A stretch of 64,000 nucleotides of DNA from CALFXN01 sp937957815. Its GTDB lineage: Bacteria > Synergistota > Synergistia > Synergistales > Aminobacteriaceae. Shown piece after piece: positions 34,633 to 43,349 of this stretch. The stretch spans positions 25,573 through 89,572 of the forward strand of contig DAIQNX010000010.1 of the NCBI GenBank assembly GCA_036788195.1, written 5' to 3'. Below the pieces are notes generated by a model. That model was not told the DNA's origin. It searched no databases and worked only from the letters and a program-made list of their open reading frames with translations. Position 1 is the first letter of the stretch, and the number at the start of each line of letters is the position of its first letter. The translations under genes and the position numbers were made by a program.

Positions 34633-35931
34633 CTACCCTTTCCTGTCAAGGAACCTCGCTCCCCTGCGGACGACGGCTTCGAGAGACCGGACGCCCGTCA
34701 CGAGCGTCGCCTCGTCCACGTCGAAGTGATCGTTGTGATGTCCGACTCCCGTATTGGAGCCGAGGCGCATGTAGGTCGCGACGCCGCCGCGGTCCTGGAC
34801 GGCTCGCATCATCCACGTCGCGTCGTCGCTGCCGAGCGCGTCCCCGTCCATCTGCAGGTTCGAGATTCCCGGAACTCCGTCGAGCGCGTCGCGGATGATT
34901 TCGCGCAGGACAAAGTTGCTGTCGGCCGAAATCGCCTCTCCCGTCTTCTCGACCTCGGAGCGGACCCCGTAGGTTTCGGCGCTTCCGCGAACGACCGCCA
35001 TCGCCCGCTCGTACATGTAGGACGCGACTTCGTCGTTGTCGCCGCGGGTTTCGGCTTTCATGAACGCCTTGCCGGGAATCACGTTCCGCCCCGTCCCAGC
35101 CGTCAGGACCCCGACGTTGATCCGCGTACGTCCCTCGCTGTGCGGGGCGATCGCGTGAAGGTTCAGCGCAGCCGTCGCGGCCGCGAGAAGCGCGTTGCGT
35201 CCCTCCTGCGGGGACCCGGCGGCGTGCGTCGACACGCCCGTATAGGTGACATCGAATTTCGTCGTGCAAAGGAATCCGTGACACCCTGTCGTGACCGTTC
35301 CGGACGGGATGCCGCCGCCGATGTGGATCGCGACGAGCGCGTCGACGCCGAGCAGGATCCCCCTGTCGACCATTGCGCGTGCGCCGCGGACGCCCTCCTC
35401 GGCGGGCTGGAAGACGATCAGGATCCTGCCGCAGAGCTCGTCCTTCTCCTCCGAGAGAACGCGCGCGAGCATGAGTCCCATCGCCGTGTGCGCGTCGTGA
35501 CCGCAGGCATGCATCCATCCGGGGTTCACCGACGCGAACCCTTCCTTGCGCGGTCTGTGGTCCGGATCCTGCGTCTCGGCGACGTCGACGCAGTCGATGT
35601 CGAACCGGAAGGCCACGGTCGGCCCCGGACGCCCCGTGTCGAGGATCCCGAGCGCCCCGGTGTAGCCGTCCATGCGTTCGATCCACTTCGGATCGGCCCC
35701 CTGTTCGACGGCACGGGCGATGTTACGCTCGATCACGTCCTGCGGCGCACGCCCCATCACGGACTTCGGCGCGATCACGTCGAGCCCAGTGCGGACCTCG
35801 TATCCGAATCCCTCCAGCATCGACGCCGCGATCGAGGTGGTACGGAATTCGAGCCACCCGCTTTCCGGGTAGGTATGAAGATCCCGCCGGATACGGATCG
35901 CTTCCTTTTCGACGGCTTCCCAGTCGATCAT
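34633..35931 (-). CDS. M20 family amidohydrolase (AbgA/aminoacylase-like)
   Basis: The 432-residue protein is of the M20D type. Metal ligands are visible in FRFDIDCVDVAET, GWMHACGHDAHTAMGLML, FQPAEEGVRGARAMVD and near the end in NTGVGHHNDHFDVDE. The insert around residues 60-95 and the phrase GILDTGRPGPTVAFRFDIDC match AbgA-like aminobenzoyl-glutamate or N-acyl amino acid hydrolases. Cytoplasmic; it cleaves an N-acyl amino acid or a dipeptide analogue. It has its own promoter and leads toward the creatininase/dpp operon 86 bases downstream. Confidence 0.88.
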   Translation of the reverse strand: MIDWEAVEKEAIRIRRDLHTYPESGWLEFRTTSIAASMLEGFGYEVRTGLDVIAPKSVMGRAPQDVIERNIARAVEQGADPKWIERMDGYTGALGILDTGRPGPTVAFRFDIDCVDVAETQDPDHRPRKEGFASVNPGWMHACGHDAHTAMGLMLARVLSEEKDELCGRILIVFQPAEEGVRGARAMVDRGILLGVDALVAIHIGGGIPSGTVTTGCHGFLCTTKFDVTYTGVSTHAAGSPQEGRNALLAAATAALNLHAIAPHSEGRTRINVGVLTAGTGRNVIPGKAFMKAETRGDNDEVASYMYERAMAVVRGSAETYGVRSEVEKTGEAISADSNFVLREIIRDALDGVPGISNLQMDGDALGSDDATWMMRAVQDRGGVATYMRLGSNTGVGHHNDHFDVDEATLVTGVRSLEAVVRRGARFLDRKG

Positions 35932-36037
35932 TCTTCAAATCGCCCCTTTCAGGAATGGACGCGACGTCCGTCGGCTTCCGCCGTTCGCCGGAGAGCCTCT
36001 TCCGCCGTCGTCCGTTCGGTTGTCTTCCCCGCAAAGC

Positions 36038-36066
36038 ATCATAATCTCAGAACGAAAAGCGGGCAA
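36038..36066 (-). promoter_or_regulatory. Promoter of the M20 amidohydrolase gene
   Basis: TTGCCC (36066-36061) and TATGAT (36043-36038) on the minus strand are 17 bases apart. A TATAAT at 36124-36129 on the plus strand, with no good -35 box, may serve the divergent hydrolase gene. Confidence 0.6.
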
Positions 36067-36170
36067 CGTGGCAACGTGGAGATTCCCGGCTCATCGCAGC
36101 GTGGCCGGTTTCCCGCACGGTACTATAATAACCTGAACGTTCCGGCAAAAACGAAAAGGAGCTGGTTACG

Positions 36171-37070
36171 ATGGATTCCATCCCCTACGACCCGATTCGC
36201 GAGGATCCCGCGAAAGACCCCGATTTCCCGGCGACGATGCACGGATGCGTCTTCCGGGTGACCTATGCGCCCGAAAACGGCGAGCAGCGACTTTTCGGAA
36301 TCGCCTACCTCCCGGGCGGTCGCGGCCCCCATCCGTGCATCCTGCTTCTTCACGGCTTTCCCGGCAACGAGAAGAATCTCGACCTCGCCCAGATGCTGCG
36401 ACGCGCCGGCTGCACCGTCGTCCAGTTCCACTACAGAGGCTGCTGGGGAAGCGACGGAGAGTACTCCTTCGAACACGTCCTCGAAGACGTCCGCTCCGTC
36501 GTCACACTGCTTCGGACGCCGGAGTGGCGCGAACGGCTCCGTATCGATCCGGAGCGCTTCGTCCTCATGGGGCACAGCCTTGGCGGATTCGCTTCCCTGA
36601 TGACAGGCGCGTCCGTCCCGGAAATCCGCGCAGTCTGCTCGATCGCGGGGTACGACCTCGGAGCGGTCGCGTCGCTCCTGAAGAACGATCCCGGCGACGC
36701 GTACGGCATCCGGGCGATGTTCCGGGACTCCGTCCTTCCGCTGAAGGGAACGAGCGACGGGATCCTCCTCCGCGAGGTCGAACGGCATGGCGCGACGTGG
36801 AACGTCTGCGGGCACGCATCCTCCTTCGCGGGAAAGAACGTCCTTCTCGTCTGCGCTCTCAGGGATAGTACGTCCATTCCGGAATTCCACCACCGGCCGC
36901 TCGTCGCCGCACTTGCGGCGCACGGCGCGAACGTCTCCGAGGAAACGTTCGACGAGGAACACGGCTTCGACAGCGGCCGTCTGGAGCTCGGGGATGCGGT
37001 GCTCCGATGGATGCGCCGGAGCGGAATCGTCCGCGCGCAGGGCGATTTCCGACGGAAAGGGCATTCGTAA
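36171..37070 (+). CDS. Alpha/beta-hydrolase family protein
   Basis: The 299-residue hydrolase has the oxyanion-loop motif LLHGFPGNEKNL near residue 60, the nucleophile elbow VLMGHSLGGFASLM near 132 and a candidate catalytic His in FDEEHGFDSGR near 265. The substrate is unknown; peptidase-like or esterase activity is possible. AAAAGGAGCTGGTTACG precedes the ATG. It is a single gene followed by a 10-bp hairpin. Confidence 0.86.
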   Translation: MDSIPYDPIREDPAKDPDFPATMHGCVFRVTYAPENGEQRLFGIAYLPGGRGPHPCILLLHGFPGNEKNLDLAQMLRRAGCTVVQFHYRGCWGSDGEYSFEHVLEDVRSVVTLLRTPEWRERLRIDPERFVLMGHSLGGFASLMTGASVPEIRAVCSIAGYDLGAVASLLKNDPGDAYGIRAMFRDSVLPLKGTSDGILLREVERHGATWNVCGHASSFAGKNVLLVCALRDSTSIPEFHHRPLVAALAAHGANVSEETFDEEHGFDSGRLELGDAVLRWMRRSGIVRAQGDFRRKGHS

Positions 37071-37075
37071 CGGAA

Positions 37076-37110
37076 GAAAGAGCCCTGTGCGATCGCATCG
37101 GGGCTCTTTC
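37076..37110. terminator. Hairpin terminator between convergent genes
   Basis: GAAAGAGCCC (37076-37085) pairs perfectly with GGGCTCTTTC (37101-37110) around a 15-base loop. The A/T end of the stem gives a short T run on either strand. Confidence 0.65.
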
Positions 37111-37146
37111 CCGAAGGAAGGGGAGGTTCTCTATGAAAACGCCGCC

Positions 37147-37998
37147 TTACCCCGCGGCGGAGGGGACATCCGTGACGTCACGAAGCGCCGGGCCGCACGG
37201 GACATCCTTGTTGATGAACACGACGCCGTCAGAAGAGCTTCCGCCAGGGCGTCGTCTTTCCCGCCAGCGGACGATCTCCATCGCCCCGTCGAAATGTTCC
37301 ACGAGCGCGGAGCAACTGTCGATCCAGTCGCCGCAGTTTGCGTACGCGAGTCCGCGAATGTTCCTGATCACAGGGTGATGAATGTGTCCGCAAATGACGC
37401 CGTCGACGCCGCGTTTCCGCGCCGACCGGACGAGGAAGTCCTCGAAATGCCCCACGTACATCACGGCATCCTTGACCTTCCGCTTCAGAAATCCCGAGAG
37501 CGACCAGTACCCGAGCCCGAGCGGAGAACGGACCGCGTTCAGAAACGCATTCGCCCAGAGCGCCACGTCGTACGCACGGTCGCCGAGCCGCGTAAGCCAC
37601 TTCCGGCATCGTACGACGACATCGAACTCATCGCCGTGGACGACGAGGAAGCTGCGTCCGTCGGCCCCGGTGTGGACCGCTTCCTTCCGGACCGAGATGC
37701 CTCCGAAGCGGTACCCGTCGAATTCATCCATGAACGTGTCGTGATTCCCGGGGATATAGACGATGTCGGTCCGCTTCGACATCTTGAGCAACCACCGAAC
37801 GACCTCGTTGTGCGACCGGGGCCATCGGGGACGTTTCCGCAGCTTCCATCCGTCGATGACGTCGCCGACCAGGTAGAGACGCTCGCACCGGAACGACGCC
37901 AGGAACGAAGTCAGCTCTTTCGCCCGGCACCATCGCGTCCCGAGGTGGATATCGGACAGGAATACCGTTCGGTATGAGGAGATCGTCGTATTTTTCAT
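37147..37998 (-). CDS. LpxH-like UDP-2,3-diacylglucosamine diphosphatase family
   Basis: The 283-residue metallophosphoesterase carries the calcineurin-type metal motifs FLSDIHLGTRW, LVGDVIDGWKLRK, YIPGNHDTFMD, VVHGDEFDVVVRC and ICGHIHHPVIRNI. This is the LpxH/COG2908 arrangement, including the hydrophobic helical insert (LWANAFLNAVRSPLGLGYWS) that contacts the lipid substrate. It would remove UMP in lipid A synthesis, implying an outer membrane with LPS. No other lpx gene is present here, and the group also contains paralogues of unknown role. Confidence 0.82.
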   Translation of the reverse strand: MKNTTISSYRTVFLSDIHLGTRWCRAKELTSFLASFRCERLYLVGDVIDGWKLRKRPRWPRSHNEVVRWLLKMSKRTDIVYIPGNHDTFMDEFDGYRFGGISVRKEAVHTGADGRSFLVVHGDEFDVVVRCRKWLTRLGDRAYDVALWANAFLNAVRSPLGLGYWSLSGFLKRKVKDAVMYVGHFEDFLVRSARKRGVDGVICGHIHHPVIRNIRGLAYANCGDWIDSCSALVEHFDGAMEIVRWRERRRPGGSSSDGVVFINKDVPCGPALRDVTDVPSAAG

Positions 37999-38128
37999 GT
38001 CGACAGCATACCACAGACCGTATAACGCGACGGTTGCCGAAATGCGACGGATGCGTTACGACCGTCCGAGTCCGTGATACCATGGTATTCAGGGTGAATT
38101 CGTTCCGGATTTTCGGGGAGGGTGTCGC

Positions 38129-39655
38129 ATGAAAAGGGTATTCGCCGTCGTTCTCGCGCTTCTTTCGCTCCTGCCCGTCCCGTCGTGGGCGGAGCTTTCG
38201 GGGCAACCTCCGGAGGAGACGATGCGTTCCGTGATCGCTGAATTCGAGTCCTACGCGGTCCGCGCGATGAAGGATTGGGACATTCCCGGGATGTCGGTGT
38301 CGGTCGTTCTGGGAGACCGGACGATCTACGCGCGCGGGTTCGGCGTCCGCGGGATCGGCGGAACGGACCCCGTGAACGAACATACGCTCTTCCAGATCGG
38401 CTCGATCTCGAAATCGTTCACCGCGACGCTCGTCGCGATCCTCGCCGACCGCGGAAAGATCGAATGGACCGATCCCGTGACGGACCATCTCCCGGACTTC
38501 TCGATGTACGACCCCTGGGTGACGCGGGAATTCCGCGTTTTCGACATCATGTCCCAGCACAGCGGACTTTCCCCGTACGCCGGGGACTTTCTCCCCCTGC
38601 TCGGGTTCGGGCGCGCGCACATCCTCCGTTCTCTCAGGTTCCTCCGCCCCGTATCGAGCTTCCGTTCCGAGTTCTCGTACGTGAACAACCTGTTCGTCGT
38701 CGCGGGGCTTCTCGTCGAAAAGTATTCCGGGAAAAGCTGGGAAGACACGCTGAAAACCCAGCTCCTCGACCCGATCGGCATGAGGGAGAGCAGCGCGTCG
38801 CAGAAATCCTTCACGGGTGCGTCGAACGTCGCCTTCCTGCACGTGAGGGACAGGGGCGGCGTCAGAGCGCTGCCGATGGACTGGCCCTTCATGCGATGGG
38901 TGTACACGTACGCTCCGGCGGGCGGAATTGCCTCGACGGCCTCCGATATGGCGAAATGGATGCGCTTCCAGCTCGCGGACGGCGTCGCCGGCAGCAGGCG
39001 CATCGTTTCGAAACGAAACCTCGACGCGACGCACGCACCCAGGACGTCGCTCCCGATGTCCGCAGCGTATCCGGGAAACAACGCCTACTGCATGGGGTGG
39101 GTCCGGACCGAATACCGTCCCTATTCCCTTCTCTGGCACAACGGCGCGACGAGCGGCGTCTGCTCGGTCGTCATGCTCGCGCCGGAGATCGGCCTCGGAA
39201 TCACGGTTCTCACGAACCTCTCCGATACGCAGGCGCCCGAGGCCGTCGCGAAACGTTTCATCGACCTCTTCTGCGGGACGAAGCCTTTGCGCGACTGGAG
39301 CGCCGAGGCTCTCGCGGAGGCACGGAAAGCCTCCTCCGCGCCGAAGATCACCGCGCCGGAGTCCCCGGTCCCACCGATGCCGTTCGACGTCTACGAGGGA
39401 ACGTACGACAACCCCGTCTTCGGATCTCTCGCGCTCGTCGCTTCGGGAGACACGCTGACCGGCGTCATGGGGCCCGACAGGGTCCGCATCGTTTTTCGCC
39501 ACAGGGATCGCGACGAATTCATCATGGGCGTGCCGGATTTCGACCCCGAGATGGGGCGGGCTCATTTCACTTTGCGGAACGGAATCGCCGACACCCTGAT
39601 CCTGGACGAACTCGAGAAGGACGGCATCGGGACGTTCGTCCGGAAAAATCCGTGA
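38129..39655 (+). CDS. Secreted serine hydrolase, beta-lactamase class C family
   Basis: The 508-residue protein has a signal peptide (MKRVFAVVLALLSLLPVPSW, cleaved near AEL). The catalytic SxxK is in FQIGSISKSFTATL near residue 90 and the YxN in FSYVNNLFVVAGL near 190; LLWHNGATSGV is the third box. A C-terminal lipocalin-like domain (DUF3471 type, FDVYEGTYDNPVFGSLALVA onward) follows at about residue 415. Such enzymes act on D-amino peptides or esters, and are not necessarily lactamases. It begins a likely operon with the SecB-like and hydantoinase-type genes. Confidence 0.88.
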   Translation: MKRVFAVVLALLSLLPVPSWAELSGQPPEETMRSVIAEFESYAVRAMKDWDIPGMSVSVVLGDRTIYARGFGVRGIGGTDPVNEHTLFQIGSISKSFTATLVAILADRGKIEWTDPVTDHLPDFSMYDPWVTREFRVFDIMSQHSGLSPYAGDFLPLLGFGRAHILRSLRFLRPVSSFRSEFSYVNNLFVVAGLLVEKYSGKSWEDTLKTQLLDPIGMRESSASQKSFTGASNVAFLHVRDRGGVRALPMDWPFMRWVYTYAPAGGIASTASDMAKWMRFQLADGVAGSRRIVSKRNLDATHAPRTSLPMSAAYPGNNAYCMGWVRTEYRPYSLLWHNGATSGVCSVVMLAPEIGLGITVLTNLSDTQAPEAVAKRFIDLFCGTKPLRDWSAEALAEARKASSAPKITAPESPVPPMPFDVYEGTYDNPVFGSLALVASGDTLTGVMGPDRVRIVFRHRDRDEFIMGVPDFDPEMGRAHFTLRNGIADTLILDELEKDGIGTFVRKNP

Positions 39656-39671
39656 GAAGGAGGGCGTGAAG

Positions 39672-40145
39672 ATGGAAGTGAACGTCACGCCGCGCAACAG
39701 TCAGGTTCGTCTGGAAAACGTTTTCTTCCCGGCAATGGAGTATCACGCCTTCCCGGCGAACGCCGCGCCGGGACTCAAGCCACCCGGAATGGGACGGTTT
39801 TCCGTCAAGGCCGAAGAACTCGACGAGACGCCGAAGAAGTGGCTCATCCAGGTGGAGCTCCACTCGGAAAAGAATCCCCCGAATACGCCGACCTATCTGT
39901 ACGAGTTTTCCCTTGTCGCGGTCGGGGTCTTCGCATGGCAGGGTGACGAGCGTTCTCCGGCGGAAACACGGAGGTCCGTGGGGGAACTGGGCGCGTCGAT
40001 GCTCTACGACGCGCTGCGGGAAGCCGTGAAGTACATCACGCACCTCGGGCCATACAAGCCGTTCCTGCTCCCTCCGCTCGAGTTCTCGGTCGCCGGGGGG
40101 AACGGGGACGACGATATCGTCCCGTTGCGAAAAGACGACGCGTAG
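39672..40145 (+). CDS. SecB-like chaperone family protein
   Basis: The protein has 157 residues, about SecB size. The early VRLENVFFPAMEYHAFPAN matches strand 1 of SecB-type proteins. The pair VELHSEKNPPNTPTYLYEFS and LVAVGVFAWQ form the central sheet. The C-terminal LYDALREAVKYITHLGPYKP with LLPPLEF resembles the SecB final helix. SecB-like proteins keep exported or aggregation-prone proteins unfolded, and some pair with toxin-antitoxin modules, but no such partner is adjacent. ATG at 39672 is preferred, with AGGAGG 8 bases upstream; an in-frame GTG lies two codons earlier. Assignment rests on pattern only. Confidence 0.6.
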   Translation: MEVNVTPRNSQVRLENVFFPAMEYHAFPANAAPGLKPPGMGRFSVKAEELDETPKKWLIQVELHSEKNPPNTPTYLYEFSLVAVGVFAWQGDERSPAETRRSVGELGASMLYDALREAVKYITHLGPYKPFLLPPLEFSVAGGNGDDDIVPLRKDDA

Positions 40146-40167
40146 ACCAGGGAAAGGACGTGCAGCC

Positions 40168-41409
40168 ATGAGATCGGATGTCGAACGGATCAAAATGGAT
40201 ATCGAACTCCTCGCAGCCTTCACAGCGACGCCGGGCGCCGGGGTGACCCGGTACAGCTTCTCGGACGAAGACCGGAAGGCGCGCGCCTACATCCGCGGCG
40301 AGATGGAGAGCGCCGGACTCCGCACCAGGGAGGACGGCGCGGGAAATCTCTTCGGAAGACGCGAGGGGCAAAGGGACGACGCGCCGCCGGTCGTCGTGGG
40401 GTCGCACTTCGACTCCGTGCCGAACGGAGGCGCGTTCGACGGCGACGCGGGCGTCTCGACGGCCCTCGAAATCGCGCGTATCCTGCGCGACCACGACGTC
40501 GTCACGGAAAAGCCGATGGAGTTCGCCGCACTCGTCGAGGAGGAGGGAGCGCGTTTCGCGTGCGGACTTTACGGAAGCCGGGCGATGACCGGACTTCTCG
40601 GGGACACGCATCTCGACGCCTTCAAAGATCGGGACGGCAGGACGCTCCGTTCGGTGCTCCGCGATTCCGGCTTCGCCCCGGAACGTTTCGCGACGGCCCG
40701 AAGGGCGCCCGGGTCGATCGCGGCCTTCCTTGAACTCCACATCGAACAGGGACCCGTCCTCGAAACCGAAGGAATCGACCTCGGAGTCGTGAGTGCGATC
40801 GTCGGCGTGAGCCAGTTCGAGGCCGCCTTCGCGGGACGCGCGGACCACGCGGGCTCCACGCCGATGACGCTCCGGAAGGATGCCCTGGCGGCGGCGGCTG
40901 AGGTCGTCCTCGCGCTTCAGGCGGCGGCGCGGCGGGAAGGGGAAGGGACGGTCGGCACGGTCGGAAAGATGGCCGTCTCGCCGGGCGGTGCGAATATCGT
41001 CCCTGAGACCGCGACATTCACGATGGACATCCGTTCCTTCGACGAATCGCGCATGACGCGCGTCATAGACGACATGAAGACGCTCATGGGACGCATCGCC
41101 GCGCGCGACGGACTCGGGTGGCGAATGGACGAAAAGGTTCTGATCCCGCCCGTCGCGATGCATCCGGAGATCGTCGGCGCGTTCGAGGATTCGGCCCGCG
41201 GCCGCGGCTACAGCGCCCGGAGGATCGTGAGCGGCGCGGGACACGACGCGATGGTCATGTCGCGGCTCGCGCCCGTCGGAATGGTCTTCGTCCCGAGCCG
41301 GGGCGGACGAAGCCACTGCCCCGAGGAATGGACCGACTACGCGGATATCGCGAAGGGGGCCGACATCATGCTCGACGCGGCGCTCCACCTGGCGGTGCGC
41401 ATCGCATAG
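40168..41409 (+). CDS. M20 family Zn hydrolase, N-carbamoyl amino acid type
   Basis: The 413-residue protein matches the hydantoinase/carbamoylase (HyuC, AllC) family. It contains VVVGSHFDSVPNGGAFDGDA (metal His/Asp), AALVEEEGARFACGLYGSRA (Glu pair), ELHIEQGPVLETEGIDLGVV, and a late SGAGHDAMVMSRLAPVGMVF and GRSHCPEEWTDY. It would hydrolyse N-carbamoyl-L-amino acids, allantoate or beta-ureidopropionate. It lies 22 bases after the SecB-like gene and has no signal peptide. A stem of nine base pairs (41425-41462) follows. Confidence 0.9.
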   Translation: MRSDVERIKMDIELLAAFTATPGAGVTRYSFSDEDRKARAYIRGEMESAGLRTREDGAGNLFGRREGQRDDAPPVVVGSHFDSVPNGGAFDGDAGVSTALEIARILRDHDVVTEKPMEFAALVEEEGARFACGLYGSRAMTGLLGDTHLDAFKDRDGRTLRSVLRDSGFAPERFATARRAPGSIAAFLELHIEQGPVLETEGIDLGVVSAIVGVSQFEAAFAGRADHAGSTPMTLRKDALAAAAEVVLALQAAARREGEGTVGTVGKMAVSPGGANIVPETATFTMDIRSFDESRMTRVIDDMKTLMGRIAARDGLGWRMDEKVLIPPVAMHPEIVGAFEDSARGRGYSARRIVSGAGHDAMVMSRLAPVGMVFVPSRGGRSHCPEEWTDYADIAKGADIMLDAALHLAVRIA

Positions 41410-41424
41410 GGGCGAAAAACGAAT

Positions 41425-41462
41425 CCGGGGGGCTGGAAACGCATCACGTCCTCGCCCCCCGG
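41425..41462. terminator. GC-rich hairpin between convergent genes
   Basis: CCGGGGGGC (41425-41433) pairs with GCCCCCCGG (41454-41462) around a 20-base loop. Without a T tract its strength is uncertain. Confidence 0.45.
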
Positions 41463-41475
41463 TCGCGTCATCGCG

Positions 41476-42351
41476 TTACAGGAGCCACTCGAGCCCGAGC
41501 CGGAGAAGCGTCCCGGCTGGAATCGGGTCGGCGTCGGCGTCGTTGCCGAATCCCGCGTCAACGGCCCGGGAGAGCGTCGAGACTCGTTCCGCAGCCGCTT
41601 TCAGCTCGCTTTCGGAATACTGCCATCCGACCGCGGCCGAGAGGATTCCGGCCATGCGGCCGTCCGGATTTCCGGCCGTTCCCGTCATCCACGGCAACGA
41701 AACGTCCTCCTCCGGAGCGCCGTCGCCCGCGAGGCGCCTCATGGCCTTCGGGTCCGCGAATTCGGGTTCCGACGTTCCCTGGACGACGACGGCCTTCAGG
41801 CGCTTGTCCGAGAGGACCGATTCAAAGGGCGACAGTTCGTCCTCCCCTTCCGCGTTCCCGATCGCGAGGATGCCGTACCCCTCTCCGCTGAGCGTCTCCG
41901 AGATCGCGTCCTCCGTCTCCTCGGCCTCGGAGTTCCAGATATCCCCGGCGTCCACGACCTGCGCCCCCTCGTCGTCGTCGACGGAGAGCAGCGACGGGGC
42001 TTCCGACGCTCCCATGACGACAATCGCGTCGAATCCGCTCTTCTTGAGCGCTACGGGAAAGGCTCCTTCGAGACGTACCGTTCCGATTCCCGCACCGTCC
42101 GGCATCCTGAAGACGGCGGTCCCACGGTCGAACCCGTCCATCGGCGCGCCCGTCAGCGGCCCTGCCGTGAAGACCACCGGGTTGTCCGCCTCGGCCGCGG
42201 GAACCATCGGGTCAGCCATATACCGGAAAAGCCGGACCGCAATCCCCTCGCACCCGACATACGCGCGCAGCCACTCCTCGGGAAGCGGCAGCTCCTGCGC
42301 CGTTTCCTCGGTCAGATCGACAACGAGAACCCGTCCCCAATACCCCTTCAT
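41476..42351 (-). CDS. Shortened aldehyde:ferredoxin oxidoreductase homologue
   Basis: The 291-residue protein begins MKGYWGRVLVVDLTEETAQE, matching the AOR N-terminal domain. It continues with VVFTAGPLTGAPMDGFDRGT, VALKKSGFDAIVVMGASEAP and KAVVVQGTSEPEFADPKAMR, which follow the AOR domain in order. After that it jumps to a segment near the AOR C-terminus (AAVGWQYSESELKAAAERVS, then LSRAVDAGFG). Full AORs have about 600 residues with a [4Fe-4S] CxxCxxxC site and a pterin site; neither is present. The frame is intact and a ribosome site (AAGGGAC) exists, so it may be a working derivative without redox centres, or a decayed gene. Confidence 0.72.
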   Translation of the reverse strand: MKGYWGRVLVVDLTEETAQELPLPEEWLRAYVGCEGIAVRLFRYMADPMVPAAEADNPVVFTAGPLTGAPMDGFDRGTAVFRMPDGAGIGTVRLEGAFPVALKKSGFDAIVVMGASEAPSLLSVDDDEGAQVVDAGDIWNSEAEETEDAISETLSGEGYGILAIGNAEGEDELSPFESVLSDKRLKAVVVQGTSEPEFADPKAMRRLAGDGAPEEDVSLPWMTGTAGNPDGRMAGILSAAVGWQYSESELKAAAERVSTLSRAVDAGFGNDADADPIPAGTLLRLGLEWLL

Positions 42352-42380
42352 ACCCATCCGTCCCTTCGTCGTTTTCTCTC

Positions 42381-43349
42381 TCACAGGCCGGAGCGCCCCA
42401 CTCCGGTCCCTTCTCCCTCGCGGAACCCCGCGCGCTCGGCGACGAAGTAGAGCGGTCGTCCCTTCGCCTCGCGGTAGATGCGCCCGATGTATTCCCCCAT
42501 GATCCCCAGGCACAGGAGCTGAACGCCGCCCATAAAGAGCAACGCGATGAACATGAGCGTCCAGCCGCTCACCCAGATATTCGTGAACAGCCGCAGCACG
42601 AGCGCGTAGACGATTCCGAGAAGCGCCATCGCACTCGCGGAAAAGCCCGTGAACGTCGCCACGCGCAGCGGTTTCGTCGAGAACGACAGAATGCCGTCGA
42701 GCGCGAACGCGAGCATCTTCCTCAGGGGATACTTGCTTTCTCCCGCGAAACGTTTCGCGCGGTCGTACGGAATAGCGCACTGCCGAAAGCCCACCCAGCT
42801 TATCATGCCGCGCAGGAACCGGTCGCGCTCGGGCATCTGCCGCACGGCCTCGACGACGCACCGGTCCATGAGTCGGAAGTCGCCCGTATCGAGAGGGATC
42901 GGCGTATCCGAAAGGCCGTTCAGGATCCGGTAGAATCCCCTCGCCGTCGCGAGCTTGAAGGCCGTCTCCCCTTCGCGGCTCCTCCGCCGTCCGTACACGA
43001 CGTGAAAGCCCTTCTTCCATGCGTCGAGCATCTCGGCGATGACCTCGGGCGGATCCTGGAGGTCCGCGTCGATGAGGACGACGGCGTCTCCGGAGGCGTG
43101 GTCCATCCCGGCGGTGACGGCGATCTGGTGCCCGAAGTTCCGCGAGAACGACACCATCCGGACCCTGTCGTCGGCGTCCGCGAGCTCTCGGAGGATTCCG
43201 GGCGTCCCGTCGCGGCTTCCGTCGTTCACGTAGACGATCTCCCATGTCGCGCCGAGTCGGTCGAGAACGGCCGACAGGCGCCGGTGCGTCTCCCGCAGGA
43301 CGGCCTCTTCGTTATAGCACGGGACGACGACCGAAAGGACCGGTGCCAT
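42381..43349 (-). CDS. Polyprenyl-phosphate glycosyltransferase (GT2, GtrB/DPM type)
   Basis: The 322-residue GT2 enzyme has SVVVPCYNEEAVLRETHRRL, IVYVNDGSRDGTPGIL and the metal-binding DADLQDPPE. The family motif FRLMDRCVVEAVRQMPERDR follows, and two C-terminal membrane helices (residues 230-290, ending MGEYIGRIYREAKGRP) complete it. It transfers a sugar from a nucleotide to undecaprenyl phosphate, supplying lipid-linked sugar for envelope glycans. It is coupled to galE by TGATG. Confidence 0.9.
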   Translation of the reverse strand: MAPVLSVVVPCYNEEAVLRETHRRLSAVLDRLGATWEIVYVNDGSRDGTPGILRELADADDRVRMVSFSRNFGHQIAVTAGMDHASGDAVVLIDADLQDPPEVIAEMLDAWKKGFHVVYGRRRSREGETAFKLATARGFYRILNGLSDTPIPLDTGDFRLMDRCVVEAVRQMPERDRFLRGMISWVGFRQCAIPYDRAKRFAGESKYPLRKMLAFALDGILSFSTKPLRVATFTGFSASAMALLGIVYALVLRLFTNIWVSGWTLMFIALLFMGGVQLLCLGIMGEYIGRIYREAKGRPLYFVAERAGFREGEGTGVGRSGL

